64,000 nucleotides of DNA from Westiellopsis prolifica IICB1. GTDB lineage: Bacteria > Cyanobacteriota > Cyanobacteriia > Cyanobacteriales > Nostocaceae. Numbering within the stretch: the stretch's first letter is position 1; the number at the start of each line of letters is the position of its first letter. A program made the position numbers and the translations under genes. The notes under the pieces were generated by a model that was not told where the DNA came from, searched no databases, and was given only the letters and a program-made list of their open reading frames with translations. The DNA lies in the NCBI RefSeq assembly GCF_004323185.1, contig NZ_NAPS01000001.1:1607358-1671357 (forward strand). The letters are read 5' to 3'. Shown here one piece after another: positions 1 to 9,335 of the stretch.

Positions 1-1485
1 GTTAAATCACAAATTATTTTGAAGTCACAGAAGCTTGCTAGTGGCTTGGACTTTCTTCTGTTGTTGGTTTGCAAAATCAATCTTGCGAGTAAGATGGAAA
101 GACAACAGACTGAATTGTTTACTTGATGATAAAATCGCAATTTCACCGCCCTTGAGTAAGATTATTTTTTTGTGATGGGAGTCTAATTATCTCAGATTTG
201 TGACTGTAAATAATGCAGATGTTTAAATAACATGACAAATACTGTCTGTAATCTTGTATTGTCATGAGGTAAGACCACTGATAACCCTACTCTGATTAAA
301 TAACATAGCTATTACAGCACTATCGTTGCAGCGAAGATATGCCAGCAACGAAAGAATAAAACAATAATTAGCTCTATTGAATAAAGCACAAACTTATTTA
401 AGTTTTGTCTTTAGAGCATTGAACTCTTACGGAGTCACTACTAGGGAGAACTTTAATTAAAGTATTGCCAAACAGAGAGTCATGAATTAGATGATAGGGG
501 AATTCCGTTATCAACCTAATTGATGGTCACATAGTAACGACAGTTATTTAACCTGGCTCTTAAGTTAATACGTTTCTGATGCAAAACCTCAAAAACGCTG
601 TTCTCAATCAGCTAGGTTAAATTTTATTTTTAAAATCGCACTTCAGTAATATTACCCACAAATGAATTATAAGCAATCAGGGTTATAAAAATTTATTCAG
701 TATTTTTTATTATCTTTACAAAAGGGAACCTATGCGTATCAGAATATTTCCTGAGAAATATAAAATTAGGTTAAATAAAATACTATTGTTTCCAATAATT
801 TAATATTAAACACAGATGATGACTAACTTGCCAAATACTTGTTATGCCTTAATTTAAAAAAAAATAATCTAATTTGAGAAAAATCAGAGTATCAATTATT
901 TTAAAATGTGAGTGCTTTAATTTACAATTATTTGATTTTTGATAAATTTCTATCTTCGTTTTTTTCTTTGGAGAGAATGTAAAAAAATATAATAATAATA
1001 ATGTTCGGTACTGAATTATCCCTAACTAAGTTAGAGCAGACAATTATGAAACTGTCCACTTATATATACAAAGATTTTTGTGTATTTCTCTGAATAAAGA
1101 AATACATCTGCAAAAATTTATGCTTTTTGGTAATCAAAAATAACTAATAAATATTTACAAAAAAATATCTATAAGAATTATTTTGTGAGTAAAAACAAAC
1201 TCATCCTCGACAGGCTTGGGTTTTCGATTTCAAAGCCTATTCATAAAATAACTATTAAGTTAGAGTGTGATTATACCAAAAAATATTGTCATTCACAAAA
1301 ACAATACTTATATCATGTTGGCTTGAACAGTTGTATTATTCGTAGATGTCGGTAATCGGTAATGACAAAAACCTATTAAATAAACTTAATGACTAAGCTT
1401 TTGATCATAAGCAATTAGCCGAGCTTTATATAACTTAGAAGCGCAAGCGGATTTTTGCAATGTACACCGATGCACACCGATGAGA
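1..1485. other. Long AT-rich gene-free region
   Basis: I see no convincing coding frame on either strand. Only short imperfect hairpins stand out: CGTTGC/GCAACG arms at 324-350 and AGGCTT/AAGCCT arms at 1212-1237. A CACCGATG motif occurs twice near 1465-1482. The stretch could be the upstream region of a gene left of the window, or could hold an unannotated RNA, but nothing in it proves either. Confidence 0.5.
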
Positions 1486-1507
1486 TTGTAGTTTATATAA
1501 ACTACAA
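1486..1507. repeat. 22-bp perfect AT-rich palindrome
   Basis: The two 11-bp arms (TTGTAGTTTAT and its exact reverse complement) meet with no spacer. It lies 31 bp beyond the stop codon of the minus-strand gene at 1539-2177, so it could form a hairpin at the 3' end of that transcript. No T-run follows, so a classical intrinsic terminator is not supported. A protein-binding operator is an alternative. Confidence 0.6.
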
Positions 1508-1538
1508 GAACTGTAATTTATTCTTTTAGACGACTAAT

Positions 1539-2177
1539 TTAATAGGTGTCGTCATATTCTGGTGCATCAACTCGTCTTGCTTCAGTCCGGGGTGGTAGGA
1601 ATTCCGCTCGACGTACAGGAGCTAAGGGTGGTGTAGGGCCATTGTAGGGATGAATCACCTGAACAGTACGACTAGAACGTTGTTTAGGAGAAAATAAAGA
1701 TAATACTCCAGCTACGACAATACCCCCACCAATGGTGAGAGACATACCTCCCACAGCCCAAACTATAGGTGAAGACCACCAGCGATTTTGAGATTGTTCT
1801 TGTTGCTGCAACTGTGCTGTACTATTTTGGCTTTGTAATTGCTGTTGATAATAAGCAGCAGCGTTTTGAGCATTTGCGGCTTGAACTTGAAGCTGCTGAA
1901 GCTGGATTTTGAGTTGGTCATTTTCCCGCTTGAGCATGTCGCTTTCCATCTTTGCTCGTTCAACGGCGACACTCTGATCAGGATTGGGGCTTACGGGTGG
2001 GCTTTGGGGGGGTGCTTGGTAGGGGGGGGGGTAGTAAGGTTGTTGCGGCACTAAATTTGGTATTTGAGGAATTGCAATGTTTGGTTGTTGCAGAGATGTT
2101 CCTGTCCCTTTCAGCAAAAGGATAGCTGCTAGCCCAGCAACAGCAACGCCGCCGATAAATGCCATACTTTCACTCAT
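1539..2177 (-). CDS. Hypothetical protein with two membrane segments and a coiled coil
   Basis: This 212-residue protein is not one I recognise. A hydrophobic segment lies near residues 6-23. It is followed by a Pro/Gln-rich linker (about 30-68), a Gln/Ala-rich predicted coiled coil (about 70-125), a second membrane segment (about 135-163) and a charged, Pro-rich tail. This architecture suggests a membrane-anchored scaffold or stalk rather than an enzyme. The ATG at 2177 is preceded by a purine-rich stretch (GGGGTAAAGG). The gene stands alone, with large non-coding gaps on both sides. Function unknown; the coding call is supported by the ordered domain layout and a clean start. Confidence 0.75.
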   Translation of the reverse strand: MSESMAFIGGVAVAGLAAILLLKGTGTSLQQPNIAIPQIPNLVPQQPYYPPPYQAPPQSPPVSPNPDQSVAVERAKMESDMLKRENDQLKIQLQQLQVQAANAQNAAAYYQQQLQSQNSTAQLQQQEQSQNRWWSSPIVWAVGGMSLTIGGGIVVAGVLSLFSPKQRSSRTVQVIHPYNGPTPPLAPVRRAEFLPPRTEARRVDAPEYDDTY

Positions 2178-2549
2178 CGCCTTTACCCCTATATAGCGAC
2201 GTCACTACGGTTTCTTGGAATCTAGACACTCTCACACTCATATAAATCTACATTACAGAACTATACATTACACCCGATACTAAACTATTGCATAATAGTC
2301 TATATTTTAATGCCGCGTATCTGCTTTATATATTCAAGACTATATTTGTTAAATTGTCTACCAAGGTTAGGGGAAAAACTTGATAAATAGAGACAGAAGA
2401 AAAAAGTAAACAGAAGAACGCAGAAAAGAAAAGTAGTTCTGGGTGAGAGTTTTACTGGTTGATGGCTGAAGTTTCAGTATCTACCTATACTTATTACTTT
2501 TTTTTAACTAACTTCTCAGTAATACTTCTGTATCTGTCCCTAAATTAAT
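2178..2549. other. Intergenic region without recognisable gene
   Basis: AT-rich spacer between the unknown membrane protein and the end of trpA. No coding frame, clear terminator or repeat element was seen. Confidence 0.5.
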
Positions 2550-3350
2550 TTATTCACTAGCGATCGCCTGCTTCAAACTTTGACAAAACAAGGCGATTTC
2601 ATTTAATCCTTCTTGGGGTGTACCTTGGCTGAGTCGTTTGACAAACGCACTACCAACAATAACTGCATCTGCACCCCAGTCTTTAACTTGTCTTGCTTGT
2701 TCTGTTTGGGAAATACCAAAACCAACACCGATGGGTTTATCTGTCACACTACGAATTTGCTTGAGTAAATCTGACGCTCGCGATTCTATTTGCGATCGCA
2801 TTCCTGTGACACCTGTGACACTAACTAAATATATAAATCCTTGGGAGGCGCGAGCAATTGCTGCAATACGTTCAGCAGAACTGGTGGGAGCAACAAGTAA
2901 AATTACATCAATACCAATTTTTGCTGCTGGTTCGAGTAAATTAGCGGCTTCTTCTAAGGGTAAATCTGGAACGACTAAACCAGCTACACCAGCAGTGGCG
3001 ATTTGTTGGAGAAAATTTTCTATACCCCGATTGAGAATCGGATTGTAGTAGGTGAAAAGAATAATTGGCGATCGCAAACTCGCACTAGTTGCTTTCACCA
3101 TTTCTAGCACTTTATCTAAAGTTATTCCTCGTTCTAAAGCACGGGTAGCTGCGGCTTGAATTACTGGTCCATCCGCCAGAGGATCAGAGTAGGGAACACC
3201 CAACTCTATTATGTCCGCGCCACTGCTATCTAGAGTTCGCAAAGCTGCTGCGGTTGTTTCTAAATCTGGATCGCCAGCAGTAATAAAAGGAATTAAGGCG
3301 CACTTGCGATTTTGTCTGAGGGTTTCAAAGCAGTCAGAAATTAGTGTCAT
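2550..3350 (-). CDS. trpA: Tryptophan synthase alpha subunit
   Basis: TrpA cleaves indole-3-glycerol phosphate to indole and glyceraldehyde-3-phosphate; the indole is channelled to TrpB. It acts in the cytosol. The 266-residue length is normal for the TIM-barrel family. The motif [15 protein letters not shown] carries the two catalytic acids at Glu49 and Asp60, the same numbers as in the E. coli enzyme, and the phosphate-binding GVGFGIS loop is present near residue 210. The start is the ATG at 3350. It is the last of three minus-strand genes after ndhL and a DUF3007 gene. A 117-bp gap with heptamer repeats separates it from the DUF3007 gene, so co-transcription is possible but not proven. No trpB is in the window, as is usual for cyanobacteria with scattered trp genes. 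Confidence 0.97.
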   Translation of the reverse strand: MTLISDCFETLRQNRKCALIPFITAGDPDLETTAAALRTLDSSGADIIELGVPYSDPLADGPVIQAAATRALERGITLDKVLEMVKATSASLRSPIILFTYYNPILNRGIENFLQQIATAGVAGLVVPDLPLEEAANLLEPAAKIGIDVILLVAPTSSAERIAAIARASQGFIYLVSVTGVTGMRSQIESRASDLLKQIRSVTDKPIGVGFGISQTEQARQVKDWGADAVIVGSAFVKRLSQGTPQEGLNEIALFCQSLKQAIASE

Positions 3351-3388
3351 TGGTCATTAGAGACTCGAGGAATATCGCGTCTGTAAAA

Positions 3389-3464
3389 TGGTCATTGGTC
3401 ATGAGTCATTGGTCATGAGTCATTAACTTGAGGACAAATGACAAACAACAAATGACAAATGACA
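3389..3464. repeat. Short tandem heptamer repeats (STRR type)
   Basis: GGTCATT/GAGTCATT units repeat between about 3389 and 3425, and ACAAATG-type units between about 3435 and 3464. Such tandem heptamers are typical intergenic filler in Nostocales genomes. They fill the gap between trpA and the upstream DUF3007 gene. Confidence 0.75.
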
Positions 3465-3467
3465 ATT

Positions 3468-3779
3468 TTACACCTGAGAATCCTTTTCTTGTTCGATCTC
3501 GGCTTGAATTTTTGCGAGTTCTTCGGGTGAGAGTTCGTCTAAGCGCTTTTGGAAATAAGCTTGTTCGTATCGATCGCGCTGTTGATGGTAGGTCATTTTG
3601 TGGTTAACAGCGCGGAAAATATAAGTCATCAACCAGCCTATTAACCCACCGACTAGGAAGACTTGACTCCAGATACCTGCTTCTAAATTATCCAGACCAG
3701 CCAATTGCAGCACTAGATAAGCCAAACCACCTGTAATAAAAACGCCAAAAACAATTCCTAAAGCGTCAAGACGTCGCAT
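3468..3779 (-). CDS. DUF3007 family membrane protein
   Basis: This 103-residue protein fits the DUF3007 family, which is restricted to cyanobacteria and plastid-bearing lineages. Two hydrophobic segments (about residues 8-24 and 36-54) are followed by a charged helical tail containing LDELSPEELAKIQAEIEQEK, typical of the family. The frame is open from a TTG at 3797, but the ATG at 3779 gives the usual MRRLDALGI start, so I use it. It lies 24 bp after ndhL (6 bp from the TTG), and the two are very likely co-transcribed. Conserved neighbourhood with ndhL suggests, without proof, a role around thylakoid NDH-1 complexes. Confidence 0.88.
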   Translation of the reverse strand: MRRLDALGIVFGVFITGGLAYLVLQLAGLDNLEAGIWSQVFLVGGLIGWLMTYIFRAVNHKMTYHQQRDRYEQAYFQKRLDELSPEELAKIQAEIEQEKDSQV

Positions 3780-3803
3780 AAGTATATGACCTACCAACTT
3801 AAA

Positions 3804-4031
3804 TTACGCTTCAATTTGTCGCCGTTTTGGTCGTATATTTACAAACGGTGACAGAACTAATAAACCTGGAAAGAAGAAGAACACCAGAAAATACATGAAT
3901 GCGCGTTCTATAGAACTGGCTACGTACCAACGCTGATTCAGATAGAACAGTACAGCTACGGGTATGACTAACAAATAAGCTCCAGCCAAAACCAAATAGA
4001 GCAATGGTACTATAATTCCTTCTTCAATCAT
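3804..4031 (-). CDS. ndhL: NAD(P)H-quinone oxidoreductase subunit L (NDH-1)
   Basis: NdhL is a small membrane subunit of the cyanobacterial/plastid NDH-1 complex, which serves cyclic electron flow, respiration and CO2 uptake in the thylakoid. The 75-residue protein has two membrane helices (about 7-29 and 41-61). Between them lies the highly conserved loop [20 protein letters not shown], and after them the [12 protein letters not shown] segment and a basic end. The ATG at 4031 is preceded by a GAGGAAA ribosome-binding site. It heads the ndhL-DUF3007-trpA group. A MITE-like element lies about 80 bp upstream, so its promoter must lie in or next to that element. Confidence 0.96.
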   Translation of the reverse strand: MIEEGIIVPLLYLVLAGAYLLVIPVAVLFYLNQRWYVASSIERAFMYFLVFFFFPGLLVLSPFVNIRPKRRQIEA

Positions 4032-4113
4032 TAGTTTTCCTCTTTCCGCAAAAATGGCCTAATGGTGCATCTGCTTTCCATCATAGTACTTCTTTGCAGC
4101 AACTACTTTACAA

Positions 4114-4237
4114 TAGACCTCTTGCAAAAATATTTTTACCCCACCCTAACCCTAAGCGTAAACGCTTAGGGAACTAAATCTTCCCCTCGTTCACGGGGGG
4201 ATTGAGGGGGGTTAATTCGACTTTTGCAAGAGGTCTA
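4114..4237. mobile_element. MITE-like element with 16-bp terminal inverted repeats
   Basis: The ends are exact inverted copies: TAGACCTCTTGCAAAA at 4114-4129 and its complement at 4222-4237. If the outer TA is a target duplication, the element fits the TA-inserting IS630/Tc1-type pattern. Inside is a strong hairpin (CCCTAAGCG/CGCTTAGGG with a 4-nt loop) and a C-run/G-run pair. It has no coding capacity. It sits in the ndhL-mscS gap. Confidence 0.8.
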
Positions 4238-4347
4238 ATATTGATTTTGATGATCTGCGAAATCCCTCATCCGCTCATGTAAAGGTAGGGGTTCTCACCC
4301 TCCCAGATTATTTTTGATAGAACAGACCACTAGTCAATACTGCAAGG

Positions 4348-4402
4348 AATAGAATTTTCCGTCATAATTTTGAATATGTACCAGACGCGATATATCGCGT
4401 CT
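4348..4402. repeat. Dispersed repeat ending in GACGCGA/TCGCGTC palindrome
   Basis: A TTCCGTCATAATTTT block is followed by a perfect 20-bp palindrome at 4383-4402 built on GACGCGATAT. Related copies lie at about 12434-12488 and, inverted, at 21318-21375. The palindrome ends two bases before the stop codon of the mscS gene. Confidence 0.7.
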
Positions 4403-4403
4403 A

Positions 4404-5978
4404 TCAATTCTTGGAAAAACCGCAAATTTCAATTTCTTCTTGACTAAAATTATCCTTCAATATCTTGCGGAGAACACGCTGAATATGCAGGTGTTTTCCC
4501 GGTTTGACTTTTGTCAGTGTTAGCAGTAATAGGTTATTCTCTCCAAAATGTTCTATGCCAGCTACACGGGTGGGTTCTAGAACATCCTGTTCATCCGCCT
4601 TTAATTGTTGTCCTACTTTCTCAACCACTCTATATACATGATCTAAATTGGAGTCATAGGAAACGCTAAGTTCCACTCTTGCATATATATACTGTTTGGA
4701 GAAATTGATAATTGATCCAATGTCTCCATTACGAATAATCTGCAATTGACCATCAGGATGACGGACGTGAGTAGTTCGCAATTCAATCGCTTCTACAATT
4801 CCCTCAATATTTCTTTCTTCTACTTTCCCGACTTCAACATAATCACCCACCAAGTAATAGTTTTCAAACAAAATCAAAAATCCACAAACAACATCATTAA
4901 TCAGGTTTTGCGCCCCAAGACCAACTGCAATACCCACAATTCCTGCACCTGCTAAGATGGGCGCCGGATCAATTCCAATTAGCTTGAGTATAGTAACTCC
5001 GGCAGTGAAGTAGATAAAATATTTGGCAAAACTCCGCATTAAAGGAATCAGCGTCAACCGTTTCTGTCGCTGTGAATCGTTTGCCTCTGTGGCTTTGAGG
5101 TAGAATTCATCAAGGATAAAGTAAGCGATTTCAATCAAAACATTGCTAATAAAATAAACCCCAATAATCTGCACAATTTTAGGGGTATAAGCACTTACCC
5201 AAGCTATTGGTTCTATTTCTGGAACAACAAGGTTTACTATGCCAACATAGAGGATGTATTCTAAACATTTTTTGAACAGGGGAATTAAGTGGCGTAAACG
5301 CTCGTATAAACGCAGTAAATTGTTAGAACTGGAGTATTTAAGACTTAGCGCGTCGAGAGTGTCAACTATAGTAGCAACAGCTTTGACAATGAGTAAGCCA
5401 ACTGTGACAATAATGTATATTTTTAAGGCAATGTAAAGATATTTGGGAACTACTTCTGGAAGGTAGCAAAATTTAGCACTCAGGATAGCTGATGATATCC
5501 AAAGAGTATGATTGATAATTCTTTTTAAGACCTGAAAAAAAGCTTGAGTACTCTCATCATTAGCCTTTATTTGGTCGGCTTTCTTGGCGTAATTACAAAC
5601 CCAGTCTATACCTTTGTTTAAAGGTGGTATGCTAAGTTTAACTAGCATTAGCAAACTCACAGTTTTAAAAATCGCTGTGAAGAGATTGATCCAAAATTGA
5701 GTAGGAAGACTGCGAATCAGATTAAGTTGAAATTCTTGAATGTTTCCACCTCGATAAATCACCATCCCATTCACACCAATCAGCACAAGACACAAAATCA
5801 CAGAAATGAAAATTAAAAGTCTGCTGATATTCCGGCGTAAGAAGGTGATATTTGCAATTCTTCCTTGCAGCCAAGAAACTTTAGCAACCTGCTGGAAGAT
5901 TATGCCAATCAGCCAGTTCAACAGAGAGAAAATGAGTATTAAAAATACTACTTCAATCAGGATTATTAGTATATTCAT
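4404..5978 (-). CDS. MscS-family mechanosensitive ion channel
   Basis: This 524-residue membrane protein has about seven hydrophobic segments before the MscS core. The pore-lining helix is the Gly/Ala-rich stretch PILAGAGIVGIAVGLGAQN (about 337-355). It is followed by LINDVVCGFLILFENYYLVGDYVEVG, the start of the beta domain, and a C-terminal alpha/beta domain. MscS channels open on membrane tension and release osmolytes during hypo-osmotic shock. The long N-terminal extension makes it larger than E. coli MscS (286 residues) and closer to the YnaI/YbdG type. The start is the ATG at 5978. It is a single gene with no operon partner. Confidence 0.92.
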   Translation of the reverse strand: MNILIILIEVVFLILIFSLLNWLIGIIFQQVAKVSWLQGRIANITFLRRNISRLLIFISVILCLVLIGVNGMVIYRGGNIQEFQLNLIRSLPTQFWINLFTAIFKTVSLLMLVKLSIPPLNKGIDWVCNYAKKADQIKANDESTQAFFQVLKRIINHTLWISSAILSAKFCYLPEVVPKYLYIALKIYIIVTVGLLIVKAVATIVDTLDALSLKYSSSNNLLRLYERLRHLIPLFKKCLEYILYVGIVNLVVPEIEPIAWVSAYTPKIVQIIGVYFISNVLIEIAYFILDEFYLKATEANDSQRQKRLTLIPLMRSFAKYFIYFTAGVTILKLIGIDPAPILAGAGIVGIAVGLGAQNLINDVVCGFLILFENYYLVGDYVEVGKVEERNIEGIVEAIELRTTHVRHPDGQLQIIRNGDIGSIINFSKQYIYARVELSVSYDSNLDHVYRVVEKVGQQLKADEQDVLEPTRVAGIEHFGENNLLLLTLTKVKPGKHLHIQRVLRKILKDNFSQEEIEICGFSKN

Positions 5979-6130
5979 CTTTTGATGAGAAATTAAGCTG
6001 TCACGTCTTTATTTTTATAAAGTATTTTTGATATATCAAGGATCATCAGATTTTTGATTTTGGATTAAAAATCTTTACCAGAATAATTTCACTTTTAATA
6101 TCTCTGATTTTTCAGAAAAATGCAAGGATA

Positions 6131-6166
6131 GTTAAGACAGTTAAGACAGTTAAGACAGTTAAGACA
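6131..6166. repeat. 9-bp tandem repeat, four copies
   Basis: GTTAAGACA is repeated exactly four times upstream of the MscS gene. Each unit is 9 bp, so it is a simple-sequence array rather than a heptamer array. No function is evident. Confidence 0.85.
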
Positions 6167-6187
6167 GTGAACTGACATCTCGCGACA

Positions 6188-6330
6188 GTTGCAATCAGCC
6201 GTAAAAAAGTTTTTCGGATCAAAGCTTAAACCCATTAAAATAAGTTAAAATCTGAGCCAGTCGGTTTTGAACCGATTTAAGCTTTCAGCGCAAATTTTAA
6301 TTTATGGCTAGGTGTAAGATATAGGTTAAC
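6188..6330. mobile_element. MITE-like repeat, copy A (143 bp)
   Basis: This stretch matches the reverse complement of 27133-27274 over its whole length with scattered mismatches. Both copies begin with GTTGCAATCAGCCG and end with a GTGyAAGATATArGTT tip. Internal paired segments such as CAGTCGGTT....AACCGA suggest a folded hairpin. It has no coding capacity. One tip (TTAAC) is shared with the adjacent element at 6326-6502. Confidence 0.75.
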
Positions 6331-6502
6331 TCATATCTTGCATCAGGTTTTCATCCCGCCAATAAATAAATTTATTGGCTAATAGCTAAAGTCAGATTTA
6401 TCTGACTAGGACGATGTTTGAGTCCGTTTTAACGGACTTATGCTATTAGCCTCAAAATTAATTCTGAGGCGGGATACGGAGTTGGTGCAAGATATAAGTT
6501 AA
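6326..6502. mobile_element. Second MITE-like element, abutting copy A
   Basis: The terminal inverted repeats are TTAACTCATATCTTGCATCA at the left and the complement of TTAACTTATATCTTGCACCA at the right, with two mismatches. Nested inside are CATCCCGCC/GGCGGGATA arms and a GAGTCCG..CGGACTTA hairpin. The tip sequence is the same ATATCTTGCACC type as in the 6188-6330 and 27133-27274 repeats, so all three probably depend on the same transposase, which is absent here. Confidence 0.7.
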
Positions 6503-6636
6503 GACTGTTAATCATCAATATAAATTTGACTTACTGAATACTAAATGATTTGTGACAGACTCGAATATAACTTTTGTTATTTATTTAAAATTAATTTTAG
6601 GAGCGTAGACGTCAAAGTGCATCTACGCCCCTAAAA

Positions 6637-7983
6637 TTACACGTTCACTATCTCTCTTGTATCTGTTGTTTTTTCGGTTGTGTAATTATTTATTTGTTGT
6701 TTTCCTGTAATTAATCTGGCGCCACGATGACGAGTGAAGTAATTCCATCCCCACTGAATCATGACTATGAGTTTGTTATCAAATTCAATTAAGAAGTAAA
6801 TATGAACTAATAACCAAAATAGCCAAGCTACGAAACCTGTAAATTTGATAAAACCTAAATCTACAACGGCTGAGTTTTGCCCAATGACTGCTAAACTACC
6901 TTTGTCGATATAATAAAATCTTGGTAATGATGTTTGAAAGTGAAGTTTTTGTTTAATGAGTGAAGCAACGTACTCTCCTTGTTGCATTGCGACGGGTGCG
7001 ACACCAGGTAAGGGTTTACCGTTTTGATGAGCAAAATGAGCTAAGTCACCAATTACAAAGATATTCGGATAGTTGTTAAGACTCAAATCTGGTTCAACTA
7101 TAACTCGTCCGGCGCGATCGCATTCTACTCCTGTTCTTTGTGCCAATACTTTTCCTAGTGGCGAAGCTTTGACACCTGCTGCCCATAATACTGTTTTGGC
7201 ATGAATTTGTGATACTTCTTCACCTTGTTTAATGGTAACGAGATCATTGTCGATATTTGTCACTAAGGTTTTTGTCTGTACTTTCACACCCAAGCGCTGA
7301 AGAGATGTTTCTGCTTGTGCTGATAATTCTGGGGCGAATGGTGGCAAAATTCGATCTAAACCTTCAAGTAAAATAACTTGGGCTTCGGTGGTGTCGATGT
7401 TGCGGAAGTCTTCTTTCATTGTGTGGTACGCTAATTCTGCGATCGCACCAGCTAATTCCACACCTGTAGGTCCACCACCAACAATTACAAATGTTAACCA
7501 AGCACGGCGCAGTTGCGGATCAGTTTCTTTTTCCGCAGCTTCAAACGCCATAAATATCCGATGACGCATTTCTATTGCATCTTCCACTGTTTTTAAACCA
7601 GGAGCAAATGATTCCCATTCATCTTTCCCAAAATAGGAATGTTTAGCACCTGTAGCCACAATTAATGTATCGTAGGGTATGACTTCATCACCCATGACAA
7701 CTTTTTGCGCTTCGGGATCAATATCATTCACTTCTCCCAACAGCACTTTTGTATTCTTACTTTTGCTGAGAACTGAACGCAGGGGTGAAGAAATATCAGC
7801 AGGCGATATTGCACCTGTCGCAACTTGATACAAAAGCGGTTGAAAAAGGTGAAAATTGCGTCTGTCTATGAGTGTAACATCTACATTCGCATGATTAAGT
7901 GATTTTGCGGCATAAAGTCCGCCAAAACCGCCACCAATAATTACTACCTGATGGGGTGGTTGAGTCTCTGTCGTGTTCGTCAT
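6637..7983 (-). CDS. Type II NAD(P)H dehydrogenase (NDH-2)
   Basis: NDH-2 enzymes are single-subunit flavoproteins that pass electrons from NAD(P)H to quinone without pumping protons. They sit on the membrane face. The 448-residue length is typical. The FAD-binding GGGFGG motif is at 17-22 and the NAD(P)H-binding GGGPTGVELAGA at 169-180. A second FAD-binding segment (FVIGDLAHF) follows, with the quinone-site region VAMQQGEYVA near residue 333. A hydrophobic C-terminal stretch (about 372-405) probably anchors it. The start is the ATG at 7983. It is similar to the Ndb group of cyanobacteria (NdbA/B/C); which one cannot be told by eye. It is a single gene in a repeat-rich neighbourhood. Confidence 0.92.
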   Translation of the reverse strand: MTNTTETQPPHQVVIIGGGFGGLYAAKSLNHANVDVTLIDRRNFHLFQPLLYQVATGAISPADISSPLRSVLSKSKNTKVLLGEVNDIDPEAQKVVMGDEVIPYDTLIVATGAKHSYFGKDEWESFAPGLKTVEDAIEMRHRIFMAFEAAEKETDPQLRRAWLTFVIVGGGPTGVELAGAIAELAYHTMKEDFRNIDTTEAQVILLEGLDRILPPFAPELSAQAETSLQRLGVKVQTKTLVTNIDNDLVTIKQGEEVSQIHAKTVLWAAGVKASPLGKVLAQRTGVECDRAGRVIVEPDLSLNNYPNIFVIGDLAHFAHQNGKPLPGVAPVAMQQGEYVASLIKQKLHFQTSLPRFYYIDKGSLAVIGQNSAVVDLGFIKFTGFVAWLFWLLVHIYFLIEFDNKLIVMIQWGWNYFTRHRGARLITGKQQINNYTTEKTTDTREIVNV

Positions 7984-8212
7984 AAGTTTTGCTTCCTTTT
8001 GTTGATAATCATGCCACTATTCTTAACAAATTTTTACAAATTTGTTCACCTGATTCTGTTTATTTTTTACATTTTAATTTTTGTAAATGTAGTTAATAAT
8101 ACAAACAAAAAGTAATCCAAACTACATTTTAACTTTGTCTTGGGCTTAGGATAAGTGTGAAATTAATCATAAAAAAAGGCTTTAGTAATAACTAAATTTT
8201 ATTTGTTGAGTT

Positions 8213-8306
8213 CAGGACTTACGCAAGATGTGACCGAAAACCTTATTCTTGCGTAGCGGTAATTCATGAATTACCGCTACCTTCGTTATGTTTTGCGTAA
8301 GTCCTG
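8213..8306. mobile_element. 94-bp MITE-like element with flanking 5-bp direct repeats
   Basis: The ends CAGGACTTACGCAA (8213-8226) and its exact complement (8293-8306) form 14-bp terminal inverted repeats. GAGTT flanks both sides (8208-8212 and 8307-8311), consistent with a target-site duplication. Inside is a perfect 28-bp palindrome at 8253-8280 (half GTAGCGGTAATTCA). It has no coding capacity. The clean ends and duplication suggest fairly recent movement. Confidence 0.85.
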
Positions 8307-8545
8307 GAGTTGTTTCATAAAGTTATGGAACTTACGTAAAAACTCAGTCTTTAAGTGATTTTGTGGACAATTTTTCTAATTTACTTTTTCGTCAAAAATG
8401 CATAAGTTAGTTTTATGCTACCCAAATAAATAAATAGAAGAGAAGCTAAGTTTTAAGAACTTAGCTTTCATTTAGTTTATGAAATAGGACTTCACGCACT
8501 TGAGTCAATGCGTAATTCCTAACTCATAAAGATATATCATTTACC

Positions 8546-9184
8546 ATGAGTTTTTTTATGCAGATTCATCGTGATAAATTTCAAGATTTTCATCACAGTC
8601 CAGATTGTCAAGTTTATGGGAAAAAAGTTGATACAAAGAATGGAAGAGAAGAATATTTGTTGATTGCTCCTCTTGAGCTTGTGAAGATAAAACAGTCTGA
8701 TAATAGTGCTATATTTCTTCCAAATTTCAAAATTCCTCAGAACCAAGTCTCCGTTTTAACTACTGGTGGTGGGAATGTCGGTGTGATTCATAAATTTGAC
8801 TGGTCATTGATCAATTCTAATGGCAAACCAGTTGTATATATTCAACCCCATAAGAATTTTCCTCTTCATAAAATATCTGATGTTACTAAAGACCAAGATT
8901 CTCAGCCAAATGTTAGTGTAGACGAATCTGTCATATTAGAATTTGATGGTTCACAGATTAAAGGAACTGTTAAAACAGCCCAGCCACAGAAACAAGCTTT
9001 TGGTGATTTTTCTTCTATGGTTGAAGTTTTTCAAGTAAAATTCGAGCAGAATTTATATACTTCGCATCATGGTTCACGAGTAATTATTAGTAGTAGCAAA
9101 AAATCACTTGGGATGCTGATTGCTACTCAAATTCAAGGTGATGGAACATCTCTTGCTTATGTGTTTCCTGCTCATCTTATTTAA
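8546..9184 (+). CDS. Unknown protein, possibly a degenerate trypsin-like fold
   Basis: This 212-residue protein is not one I recognise. It is beta-rich with no signal peptide or membrane segment. The C-terminal third (HGSRVIISSSKKSLGMLIAT, then AYVFPAHLI) recalls the last strands of chymotrypsin-like proteases, where a GDSG-type motif precedes a V-x-G-[ML]-[LV] strand and a final helix. The catalytic serine motif itself is replaced by HHGS, so if the resemblance is real the protein is inactive. The start is the ATG at 8546; another ATG is at 8558. It is AT-rich compared with housekeeping neighbours and is followed 151 bp later by another unknown gene on the same strand, possibly functionally linked. 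Confidence 0.65.
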   Translation: MSFFMQIHRDKFQDFHHSPDCQVYGKKVDTKNGREEYLLIAPLELVKIKQSDNSAIFLPNFKIPQNQVSVLTTGGGNVGVIHKFDWSLINSNGKPVVYIQPHKNFPLHKISDVTKDQDSQPNVSVDESVILEFDGSQIKGTVKTAQPQKQAFGDFSSMVEVFQVKFEQNLYTSHHGSRVIISSSKKSLGMLIATQIQGDGTSLAYVFPAHLI

Positions 9185-9335
9185 AATAGTTAAAAACATA
9201 GTTTAGTTTGTATTTCCTAATTTTTTAATTTGGGGTCTTCCGAAAATGAATATACAAGTAATCTGAATTTAGGATTTTTGGTAAAAATTGAAAATACCCA
9301 AATTCAATAAATATCAATTGCATAAATTTTAAGGT

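Noticed and set aside
1763..2054. Open frames of 69-71 codons overlapping the gene at 1539-2177
   Set aside because: They are shadows of a low-complexity coding region in other frames and have no start signals.
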